The notes under the pieces are model-generated. The model ran no database searches, was not told the origin of the DNA, and saw only the letters and a program-made list of their open reading frames with translations. A stretch of 33,783 nucleotides of DNA from Nocardia mexicana NBRC 108244 (GTDB taxonomy: Bacteria > Actinomycetota > Actinomycetes > Mycobacteriales > Mycobacteriaceae): contig NZ_BDBV01000126.1 in NCBI RefSeq assembly GCF_001613165.1, positions 1 to 33,783 on the forward strand, written 5' to 3'. This document shows, piece by piece, positions 1-7,243 of the stretch (position 1 is its first letter; every line of letters begins with the position of its first letter). The position numbers and the translations under genes are program-made.

Positions 1-307
1 GGGTCGGCGACGAACACACTCGAGGACGGCCATTAGCCGGGCGTCGGTGCGAATCCTGTTCGGGCGCAATAGCTCGGACGGGACAGGCACCCTTCGGCCC
101 GGCTGTGGATGATGCGGCTGCGGCTGCAGTGGTTCGGTGCATCGGGCCGACGCGTCCGATCGGTCATTGTTTCGTCACCGGATTCTGGGGTGTTTGCCGA
201 GTTCGGAGGTCTACAGTCACGATGTGACCAGCAGTGTCGGGGAAGCTGGCCGCGGCTCATCCGAATCGCGCTGCCAGGGGCGCGTCGACACCGAAAGGTT
301 GAGGTCC
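1..307. other. Left-edge region without a supported gene
   Basis: No reading frame here looks like a protein. A short plus-strand frame stops at a TAG at 34-36 and could be the tail of a gene lying outside the window, but 11 codons are too few to judge. The stretch just before the flavodoxin-like gene holds the inverted repeat listed separately at 216-228. Otherwise I see nothing. Confidence 0.4.
216..228. promoter_or_regulatory. Inverted repeat upstream of the flavodoxin-like gene
   Basis: GTCAC-GAT-GTGAC is a perfect 5-base inverted repeat with a 3-base spacer. It lies about 80 bases before the GTG start at 308, where a transcription factor site would be expected. The short arms make chance occurrence possible. 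No regulator gene is adjacent within the window. Confidence 0.25.
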
Positions 308-1012
308 GTGACCGACTTCGCCGATCTGCGGGCGTTATTCGTCAATTGCACGCTGAAACGCTCCCCGGAACCCAGCAACACGCAGGGCTTGATCGATCTG
401 AGTGCGCGCATCATGGAGAAGAACGGCGTGCGGGTCTCCCACATCCGGGCCGTCGATCACGATATCGCCACCGGTGTGTGGCCTGATATGACCGAGCACG
501 GCTGGCCGACCGACGAGTGGCCCGCGTTGCAGCGGCAGGTGATGGATGCCGATATTCTCGTGCTGGCCGGGCCGATCTGGTTGGGCGACAACAGTTCTGT
601 GATGAAGAGGGTCATCGAGCGCCTGTACGGGAACTCCTCGATCCTCAACGAGCGGGGCCAGTACGCCTATTACGGTCGCGTCGGTGGTTGCCTGATCACC
701 GGGAACGAGGACGGTGTCAAGCACTGCGCGATGAACATCCTCTACAGCCTGCAGCACCTGGGCTATACGATCCCGCCGCAGGCCGATGCGGGTTGGATCG
801 GCGAGGCCGGTCCGGGTCCGTCCTATCTGGACCCGGGCTCCGGGGGACCGGACAACGATTTCACCAACCGCAACACCACCTTCATGACCTGGAATTTGCT
901 GCATCTTGCTCGAATGCTGAAGGGGGCCAACGGAGTTCCCGCGCACGGCAACCAACGGTCGGAATGGGACGCGGGCTGCCGATTCGATTTCGAGAATCCG
1001 GAGTACCGCTGA
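308..1012 (+). CDS. Flavodoxin-like / NAD(P)H-dependent FMN reductase family protein
   Basis: A 234-residue protein with the flavodoxin-like (flavodoxin_2/FMN_red) fold pattern. It has an N-terminal beta strand and phosphate-binding loop (LFVNCTLKRSPEPSNT), a central DILVLAGPIWLGDNSSVMKRVIER segment typical of these FMN-binding proteins, and a GGCLITGNEDG loop. Such proteins usually bind FMN and carry out NAD(P)H-dependent reduction of quinones or other small molecules in the cytoplasm; the substrate cannot be read here. I chose the GTG at 308 because GAAAGG (293-298) sits nine bases upstream and the protein begins just before the first conserved strand. The open frame continues upstream to 137, but those residues look non-coding. 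It stands alone, followed by a convergent lipoprotein gene. Confidence 0.8.
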   Translation: MTDFADLRALFVNCTLKRSPEPSNTQGLIDLSARIMEKNGVRVSHIRAVDHDIATGVWPDMTEHGWPTDEWPALQRQVMDADILVLAGPIWLGDNSSVMKRVIERLYGNSSILNERGQYAYYGRVGGCLITGNEDGVKHCAMNILYSLQHLGYTIPPQADAGWIGEAGPGPSYLDPGSGGPDNDFTNRNTTFMTWNLLHLARMLKGANGVPAHGNQRSEWDAGCRFDFENPEYR

Positions 1013-1163
1013 CTGCGACAAACGAGCGGGCCTGTCCCTGGGGGCTCTTCACTGGGCATTGATGGCGCGGTCGGCCCAGCGCCACAACACGATAGTCACG
1101 CTCTGACTTGATTCGATCATCGCGCCGAATTTTCACTGCCATGCTGGTGATGCTGGGCGTTGA

Positions 1164-2018
1164 TCAGGCCCGATGCGCGGGCCATCCGGGGTAGGGGGCG
1201 CCGGGCGTCGGCGGTGTGGCAAACAGCGTCCGGGCTGCGCTGTTGGCGTCGAGGGGAGCGGTGTGCGGCGTGGCCTGGATCCAGCTGTTGCAGGCGTCGG
1301 CCTGTGGTGCCTGGTCCGGCTTCCGCGGTGATGGTCCCCAGGCGTCGCTGATGATCCAGCCGGCGAAGACGTCGTAGTTGGGTGCACGCCTGGGTGGCTG
1401 TCCGGACTGCCCTGCGGCGGGTTCCGAGTTGTGTTGTCCGTGTATGGGATCGGCCTGGATGGTCAGCCAGGTGGTCGCGTTGGTGCTGAAGCCGGTGGTC
1501 GGGCGTAGCCAGTAGAAGGTGGCGCCGCTGTCGTCGGACTGGGTGACATCGGTGGTGTCGAGGCAGTAGGCGGCGAGATAGCCGTCGGCGGTGGGCTGGA
1601 TGTCGAGGATGCGCGCGTGGAAGGTGCCCTGCCAGCGTTGGCTCCAGTTCCCCTCCTCGGCGCCGACTGGGTAGAACCCGCCATCGGGGTACTGCAGCCA
1701 ACTGACGGTGGTGATCGTGTCGGCGTAGCCGGGGTAGGCCAGCCGGGCGCCCACCGACATCGACAGCCGCTTGCTTTCGGCGAATCCCCGCACGACGGCT
1801 GCTACCGAATCGGTCAGTGCGATCCCGTCGGCGGCACTCCATCGGAACGTATAGTCCCCCGCCCACTGGACGGGGAATGTGTAGTCGGAGACCGGGACAG
1901 CAGGCGGATGGGAAGGTCCTTGTGTCGGCGACATGACCGGCGGATGCCGGGTGCCGCATCCCGTGGCTGCCAACATCACCGCCGCGGCAACCATCATCGT
2001 GCGGGTGGTCGACCGCAT
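1164..2018 (-). CDS. Secreted lipoprotein of unknown function
   Basis: A 284-residue protein with a classic lipoprotein signal: a basic N-terminus (MRSTTR), a hydrophobic run and the lipobox LAATGC with Cys21. It should be exported and lipid-anchored on the outer face of the membrane. The mature part starts with a Pro/Ser-rich linker, then is rich in Trp and Tyr and contains no enzyme motif I recognise. The start at 2018 is favoured because GAAAGGGG lies about eight bases upstream and the signal peptide starts exactly there; the frame stays open further upstream to 2306 without protein-like sequence. It converges with the flavodoxin-like gene and diverges from the tautomerase/YHS gene. The role is unknown. 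Confidence 0.8.
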   Translation of the reverse strand: MRSTTRTMMVAAAVMLAATGCGTRHPPVMSPTQGPSHPPAVPVSDYTFPVQWAGDYTFRWSAADGIALTDSVAAVVRGFAESKRLSMSVGARLAYPGYADTITTVSWLQYPDGGFYPVGAEEGNWSQRWQGTFHARILDIQPTADGYLAAYCLDTTDVTQSDDSGATFYWLRPTTGFSTNATTWLTIQADPIHGQHNSEPAAGQSGQPPRRAPNYDVFAGWIISDAWGPSPRKPDQAPQADACNSWIQATPHTAPLDANSAARTLFATPPTPGAPYPGWPAHRA

Positions 2019-2511
2019 GACGCAGACCCCTTTCCGCCGACGAGATGGGTTCTCCGAGGGGAGTCGACAGTACTCGATGTCAGCTGTGTTCCGGTCTGCT
2101 GCGTGCCGGGGTGTCGTCGGCCGGTCGCGTCGACATACGGTGGCCTCGTGGTCGGCGGCGTTCCCACGGTCGGACCAGCAGCGCGGTCGCGGCCACGCAG
2201 GCGGCGCATGTAGCGCGAGCCACCGAGATCCGGGGGTGTCGATCGTCGGCAGGCCTCGGGGATCCGGCCGATGTAGTCGATCCCGGAGTTCAGCCACGAC
2301 CCTCACGTGCCTGCAGGGAAATTGCTGCCGTGCCCGGTTGCTGGGTCGGCAACTCGGTGCGGCGAGTCCGACGCCGTGTCCGATGTCGTCTTCACTGAAC
2401 CATCGGGATCACGGAGGGTGTGCGTCGCCGAGCACCGCGACAGCCTGCGACAGTGATTCGACAGCGATCTGGCAGACCGCTTCGGGATGCTGCGTGGGGA
2501 GGTGATCGAGG
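2019..2511. other. Divergent intergenic region, about 490 bases
   Basis: This lies between the lipoprotein start (minus) and the tautomerase/YHS start (plus), so it should hold both promoters. Frames through it on both strands give low-complexity, Arg/Ser-rich translations with no family resemblance. The right end carries a very strong Shine-Dalgarno sequence, GGAGGTGATC (2498-2507), for the next gene. I could not assign promoters with confidence. Confidence 0.4.
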
Positions 2512-3144
2512 ATGATGTTCATCGAATTGTTCGTGTCCGACGGTGCGCTCGATCCGGCGCAACGGCGGCGGGTCGCTCAGCGTCTGGGCACGATCCACGA
2601 GTTGGGTGCCGGTGAGCCCGACAGCGAGGGAGAGGAGATGGCGCCGCGGTCGGCGGCGGTGTTCGCGTCGATGTTTCAAGTGGTGGTGCACGAGCCGCAG
2701 ATCTGGGTCGCCGGTGAGTGTGCGCTCACCGAGCAGGATCCTCCGCACTGTCTGGTCCGGATTCATGTTCCGGGGCCGTGGCGCAAGGATATGAGCGAGA
2801 CGTTGATCTCGTATGCGACACGGATCGTCTCCGACGAGTTCGACGACACGGAGTTGCCGTACCGCCGGCCGACGGTGCAGGTGCATGTCGTCGGGATCTC
2901 GGAGGGGAGCGTGGGGATGCTCGGGCGGATGGTGAAGTCCGAGGATCTCGTCGAGATGTTGAGTGATCCGTACCGGGCAGACGCTGAGTCGGGGAAAGCG
3001 CTGAAAGATCCCATGTGCGGGGTGCTCGTCCCGCTGGGGGACGACACCGCCACCGTCGAGATCGACGGCGAGCTGTTTGCGTTCTGCTGCCGCGGCTGTC
3101 GCGCCGAGTACGTGGCGAAACGAGAGAAGGCCGCGGGGGTGTGA
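2512..3144 (+). CDS. Tautomerase-like protein fused to a C-terminal YHS metal-binding domain
   Basis: A 210-residue cytoplasmic protein. Residues 1-25 (FIELFVSDGALDPAQRRRVAQRL) and 80-140 (VRIHVPGPWRKDMSETL, later VQVHVVGISEGSVGMLGR) look like the two beta-alpha halves of a tautomerase-superfamily subunit. The usual catalytic Pro after Met1 is absent: the protein begins Met-Met-Phe. Residues 165-205 form a YHS-type domain, DPMCG at 167-170 followed by FAFCCRGCRAEY, giving Cys169, 192, 193 and 196, which probably bind a metal such as Cu, Fe or Zn. The ATG at 2512 follows GGAGGTGATC at 2498-2507. An adjacent ATG at 2515 is less well spaced. The stop abuts the stop of the convergent regulator with no gap. 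A redox or metal-sensing role is inference. Confidence 0.75.
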   Translation: MMFIELFVSDGALDPAQRRRVAQRLGTIHELGAGEPDSEGEEMAPRSAAVFASMFQVVVHEPQIWVAGECALTEQDPPHCLVRIHVPGPWRKDMSETLISYATRIVSDEFDDTELPYRRPTVQVHVVGISEGSVGMLGRMVKSEDLVEMLSDPYRADAESGKALKDPMCGVLVPLGDDTATVEIDGELFAFCCRGCRAEYVAKREKAAGV

Positions 3145-6123
3145 CTATGAACGGGGTCGATATGACTGGATTTCCGCAAGGGCGCTCGCGGAGTCGAGGC
3201 CACATCCGCGCTGGTAATCGTCTCGGTATCCCTGCAGGGCGTCCGTCAGCCGCGTGACGTCGGGGTTGCCGGAGTTGGGACCGCCTCGGAGCGCGTGGGC
3301 GACGCCGAGGATCTCCGAGGCCCGTCCGGGTTCGCCTCGCCGGTGGGCCAGGTCGGCCATCCCGACCGCCACATGGGCGAGCATCGGCATATCGGGCAGG
3401 GTGCTGGCGATACCCCTCGCTTCGCCCAGATAGGTTGCGGCGGCGGTGAAATCGCCGGTAGCCGTGGCGAGATATCCTGCACCGGCCGCATAAAGGGCGC
3501 GCTCGGGCGGATCGGCGGCATCCGCGGCGTAGCCGAGGTGTCGCTTCGCCTCGGCGAGATCGCCGTCGTGGCGGGCCAGGTCGGCGAGGGAGATCCGGGC
3601 GAGGATGATCTCGTGCGGAGCGGTGGCCCGGGTGAGCACCTCCGACAATTGCTTGCGCGCGGTAGCGATATCCCCGGCGTCGATGCGGACCATGGCCAGC
3701 CAGGCTTGCTGACCGTCGTGGGTCCCTAGTTCGCGGGAGAGCGATTCCGCCTCGTCCAGGGTGGTCAGGCCCTCGGCAGTGTCACCGGCAGTGATCAACG
3801 CACTGGCCAGCGACATCAGCGACAGTGACAACGCCCAACGCTCACCGCACCCGCGAAACCCCTCGACGGCTGCGCTGATGTCACGTCGGCCGTCGTCGCC
3901 TCGGCCCGCGGCGCCGTGCAGCAGCGAGCGCGCGAACGACAGCATTCCTCGCGTCCAGGGATCCGGGTGTTTCAGGTGCGGTTCCAGCGTCGCCAATCCG
4001 TCATCGGTTCTGCCGGTGGCGAGGGCGAGCAGGGCCGAGATGAATGCGGCGGTCGGTTCGTCCGCGGCGCCGGGGCGTTCCACGGTGGCCGCGGCGGTGC
4101 TGAGACTGCCCGCGAAGGTCGCGTTGAGCAGGTAGGCGGCGGTCGCGCGCAGCCGCAGCTCGGTCGGCTGCGGACCGGGCATCGAGACGACCTCTCGCAG
4201 TTTCCCGGTGGCTTCCGCGTGATCGCCGTGGACAGTCCAGAACTGGCCGAGTGCGGCGCCGAGCCGGATGGCTGTATCGGTATCGCCGCCGTCCACGGCG
4301 AACGCGAGTGCCACGTTCATGTTGTCCCGTTCCGCGGCAAGGCGAGTGAGCCACGGGAGCTGTCCGAAGCCGCGCAGGTGTGGCTCCGCCCGTTCGGCCA
4401 GCTCGAGGTAGTAGCCGGCATGGGTGGTGCGAGCGGCATCGAGGCGGCCGGTCACGGTCAGCTGCTCGACTCCGAATTCGCGGATGGTGTCGAGCATCCG
4501 GTATCGGCCTTCCGCGTACTCCAGCAGCGATTTGTCGACCAGAGCGTGCAGGGCGTCTGCTGTGATGCCGACGTACTCGGCGGCCTCACCACAAAAGCTC
4601 CCGGGAAAGGCCGCTGCCCGTTCCGCTGCGGCGCGTTCGGTGCCGGTGAGCAGGTCCCAGCTCCACTCCACCACGGCCCGCAATGTCCGGTGCCGGGCAG
4701 GCGCAGTGCGGCTGCCGCCGGTCAGGAGCCGGAATCGGTCGTCCAGGCGGGTAGCGAGAGTTTCGATCGACATCGATCGCAGGCGAACGGCGGCCAGCTC
4801 GATGGCCAGCGGCAAGCAGTCCAGCCGGCGACAGATCCGATCGACATCGCCGGTCGGCACAAAGTCGGGTCGCACAGCTCGCGCCCGCTCGGCGAAAAGC
4901 TGCGCCGCGGGAACCACCTCCAGCGGCGCTACCGGGAACAGCATCTCGCCGGTGATGCCGAGCGGTTCCCGGCTGGTGGCCAGTATCCGCAGCCGCGGGC
5001 AACGGCCGAGTAGCTCCGCTGCCAGCTGTGCCGCCGCCGCGACCACATGCTCACAACCATCGAGGATGACCGCCGTCTCACAGTCCGCGAGCGTCTCGAC
5101 CAGGCTGGATGTCGCATCTGCCGAGTCGCGCAGGCCGAGGGCGGCCACCACCGCGCGGGGCACATCGTCGGGACGTGTCATCGGCACGAGTTCCACGAGC
5201 CAGACCGGGATATCGAGCGTGGCGCCGGTCGCTGTGGCGAGGCGGGTCTTCCCCACTCCGCCGGGCCCGACCAGGGTCACCAGCCGGTTGTCCAGGAACC
5301 GTCGGCCGACCTCGCTCCGATCGGCCTCGCGGCCGACGAAACTCGTCAACGGCGCGCGCAGGTTCCCGCGGACGTGCGACCACTCGGCGTCACCGCGCAG
5401 CATTCGCAAATGCAGTTCGCGCAGTTCGTGCCCGGGATCGGCACCCAAATGCTCGGCGAGCACGACGCGGTAGTCTTCGTACGCCGACAGCGCTTCGGTC
5501 TGTCTGCCACTGGCCGCCAAGGCCCGGATGAGAAGGCTCCGCAACCGTTCCCGCAGCGGGTTGGCGGCGATCAGCTGATTCAGCTCCACCACTAGTAGGG
5601 CTCGCTCCGGGGAAGACCCGCTGAGCAGCGCCTCGATCCGGTCTTCCATGGCACCCAGCCGCAGGTCGTCCAGCCGCGCAGCCACCACGGCCGCGAACGG
5701 CAGGTGAACCACATCGACCAGCGCCTCCCCCCGCCACAGCCCGAGCGCCTCGGTGAGCAATTCCTGGGCTGCGCCGTGGTGTCCGGCGCCGAGAGCCCGA
5801 CGCCCCTCCTCGGCGAGCAGCTCGAAATGTAGGGCGTCGACCGCGTCGCCCGGAACGTCCAACCGGTATCCCGCCGTCTCCGCAAACAGCGTGGCAGATT
5901 CCGGCAGCGTCCGCCGAAGTCGCGCCACGAGCGAATGCAGCGCGGCATCCGGATGAGCCGGAACTTCTTCCGGCCACACCGATTCCACCAGCGTCCGCGC
6001 GGATACCACCCTGCCCGCGTCCAGCGCCAGTCGTATCAGCAGCGCCCGCGACCGCACACCACCCACACCCACGCTCCGGTCGTCGGTGACAACCCGCAGC
6101 GGACCCAGAACCTCGATGCGCAC
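3145..6123 (-). CDS. BTAD/NB-ARC/TPR transcriptional regulator (SARP/AfsR-like)
   Basis: A 992-residue one-protein signalling regulator. Residues 1-92 are an OmpR-type winged helix (starting VRIEVLGPLRVV). Residues 95-245 form the bacterial transcriptional activator domain. Residues 260-500 form an NB-ARC ATPase with Walker A GPGGVGKT at 286-293 and a Walker B-like ILDGCEH. The remainder is helical, TPR-like repeat sequence. Such proteins activate secondary metabolism or other neighbouring genes in actinomycetes, ATP binding acting as a switch. I prefer the GTG at 6123: a GGAG lies nine bases upstream and it starts the conserved strand. An ATG at 6147 lacks a ribosome site. The gene diverges from the methyltransferase, so that gene and the ABC exporter beyond it are possible targets. 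Confidence 0.88.
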   Translation of the reverse strand: MRIEVLGPLRVVTDDRSVGVGGVRSRALLIRLALDAGRVVSARTLVESVWPEEVPAHPDAALHSLVARLRRTLPESATLFAETAGYRLDVPGDAVDALHFELLAEEGRRALGAGHHGAAQELLTEALGLWRGEALVDVVHLPFAAVVAARLDDLRLGAMEDRIEALLSGSSPERALLVVELNQLIAANPLRERLRSLLIRALAASGRQTEALSAYEDYRVVLAEHLGADPGHELRELHLRMLRGDAEWSHVRGNLRAPLTSFVGREADRSEVGRRFLDNRLVTLVGPGGVGKTRLATATGATLDIPVWLVELVPMTRPDDVPRAVVAALGLRDSADATSSLVETLADCETAVILDGCEHVVAAAAQLAAELLGRCPRLRILATSREPLGITGEMLFPVAPLEVVPAAQLFAERARAVRPDFVPTGDVDRICRRLDCLPLAIELAAVRLRSMSIETLATRLDDRFRLLTGGSRTAPARHRTLRAVVEWSWDLLTGTERAAAERAAAFPGSFCGEAAEYVGITADALHALVDKSLLEYAEGRYRMLDTIREFGVEQLTVTGRLDAARTTHAGYYLELAERAEPHLRGFGQLPWLTRLAAERDNMNVALAFAVDGGDTDTAIRLGAALGQFWTVHGDHAEATGKLREVVSMPGPQPTELRLRATAAYLLNATFAGSLSTAAATVERPGAADEPTAAFISALLALATGRTDDGLATLEPHLKHPDPWTRGMLSFARSLLHGAAGRGDDGRRDISAAVEGFRGCGERWALSLSLMSLASALITAGDTAEGLTTLDEAESLSRELGTHDGQQAWLAMVRIDAGDIATARKQLSEVLTRATAPHEIILARISLADLARHDGDLAEAKRHLGYAADAADPPERALYAAGAGYLATATGDFTAAATYLGEARGIASTLPDMPMLAHVAVGMADLAHRRGEPGRASEILGVAHALRGGPNSGNPDVTRLTDALQGYRDDYQRGCGLDSASALAEIQSYRPRS

Positions 6124-6236
6124 ACCACGATTCTCCAGGGCCGCCATCGGGGTCGGTGACAGGCATCCGACACCGATTCGACAGGGCCACGCGACACAGT
6201 CGATCTCGATCACTCCGTCGTACAAGGAGAATCCCC

Positions 6237-7067
6237 ATGACGCACATCAGCAACACGGAGCAGTTCCGGATATGGAACGGAGCCGACGGACACCACTGGG
6301 CCGACCACCACGCCCGATACGACACCATGGCCAGTGGCTACGACGAGCATCTCTTCGAAGCCGCCGCGCTCAGCGAACACAGCCGCGTGCTCGATATCGG
6401 TTGCGGGACCGGGCAAACCACCCGCACGGCTGCCCGGAGGGCCCATCGCGGGCACGCAGTCGGGCTGGATCTCTCCGAGCCGATGCTTGCCCGCGCACGG
6501 CAGATCGCCGCGTCCGAGAAGCTCACCAATATCGGCTTCGAGCAGGGCGACGCTCAGGTCCACCCGTTCACCGCGGACCGATTCGACACGGTGATCAGTC
6601 GCGCCGGAGTGATGTTCTTCGCCGACCCCGTCGCCGCGTTCACCAACATCGCCACCGCCATGAAGCCGGGGGGCCGGATCGTGTTCACCTGTCATCGGGA
6701 GCCGGGCGACACGGTTTCCGAGATATTCGCGGCGCTGGCCGAGTATGTTCCGATTCCCGAATTCTCCGACCTCGACCCCGGGGTCACGAACTTCGCCGAT
6801 CCCGATCAGGTTCGCGACGTCCTCACCACCGCAGGCTTCGCCGCCGTCACCGCAACCGGTTTCGAATGCCTGACAATCCTCGGCCGAGACCGCCGCGACG
6901 CGACCGACTTTCTGTTCACGGCACACCTGCGTTCGCTCGTCGCGGGCGCCGACACGACGGCCCTGCGCAAAGCCAAGGACGCCGTCGAAGCGACGCTGCG
7001 GCCGCACGAGACCGACCTCGTGCGGATTCCCGCACGGGGATGGTTGTACTCCGCAGAGAGGATTTGA
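6237..7067 (+). CDS. Class I SAM-dependent methyltransferase
   Basis: A 276-residue methyltransferase of the UbiE/Methyltransf_11 type. Motif I VLDIGCGTG is at 51-59, an acidic strand end for ribose binding follows (VGLDLSEPMLARAR), and motif II/III features are present (FDTVISRAGVMFF, then MKPGGRIVF). The N-terminal WNGADGHHWADHHARYD resembles actinobacterial homologues of small-molecule methyltransferases. The substrate is unknown. The ATG at 6237 is preceded by AAGGAG at 6224-6229, with eight bases of spacing. It is transcribed away from the BTAD regulator across 113 bases, an arrangement suggesting regulation by that protein, which is inference. It converges with the ABC exporter operon. 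Confidence 0.88.
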   Translation: MTHISNTEQFRIWNGADGHHWADHHARYDTMASGYDEHLFEAAALSEHSRVLDIGCGTGQTTRTAARRAHRGHAVGLDLSEPMLARARQIAASEKLTNIGFEQGDAQVHPFTADRFDTVISRAGVMFFADPVAAFTNIATAMKPGGRIVFTCHREPGDTVSEIFAALAEYVPIPEFSDLDPGVTNFADPDQVRDVLTTAGFAAVTATGFECLTILGRDRRDATDFLFTAHLRSLVAGADTTALRKAKDAVEATLRPHETDLVRIPARGWLYSAERI

Positions 7068-7243
7068 CCGGACCGAGCTGTCCGATCCGGGTCGCCTGTG
7101 ATGCGGCACCGAGGAATCCGGAATGCGCCGCGTGGGTACCGGCTCCCGGTAAGAATCGTGCCGCGCGTAGCACGCAACTTCGGCAATGCGGCGCGGCGAG
7201 CATGGTCGACGCGACGACGCTGAGCGCCGAACACATCAGCGAC

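Noticed and set aside
43..67. A tRNA T-arm-like string, GGTGCGAATCC, near the left edge
   Set aside because: The putative T-stem has a mismatch, the anticodon stem positions do not pair, and the acceptor partner would lie outside the window. Not a tRNA.
7069..7084. CGGAC-CGAGCT-GTCCG hairpin after the methyltransferase as a terminator
   Set aside because: A five-base stem with no T-run is weak, and similar hairpins are common at this GC content.
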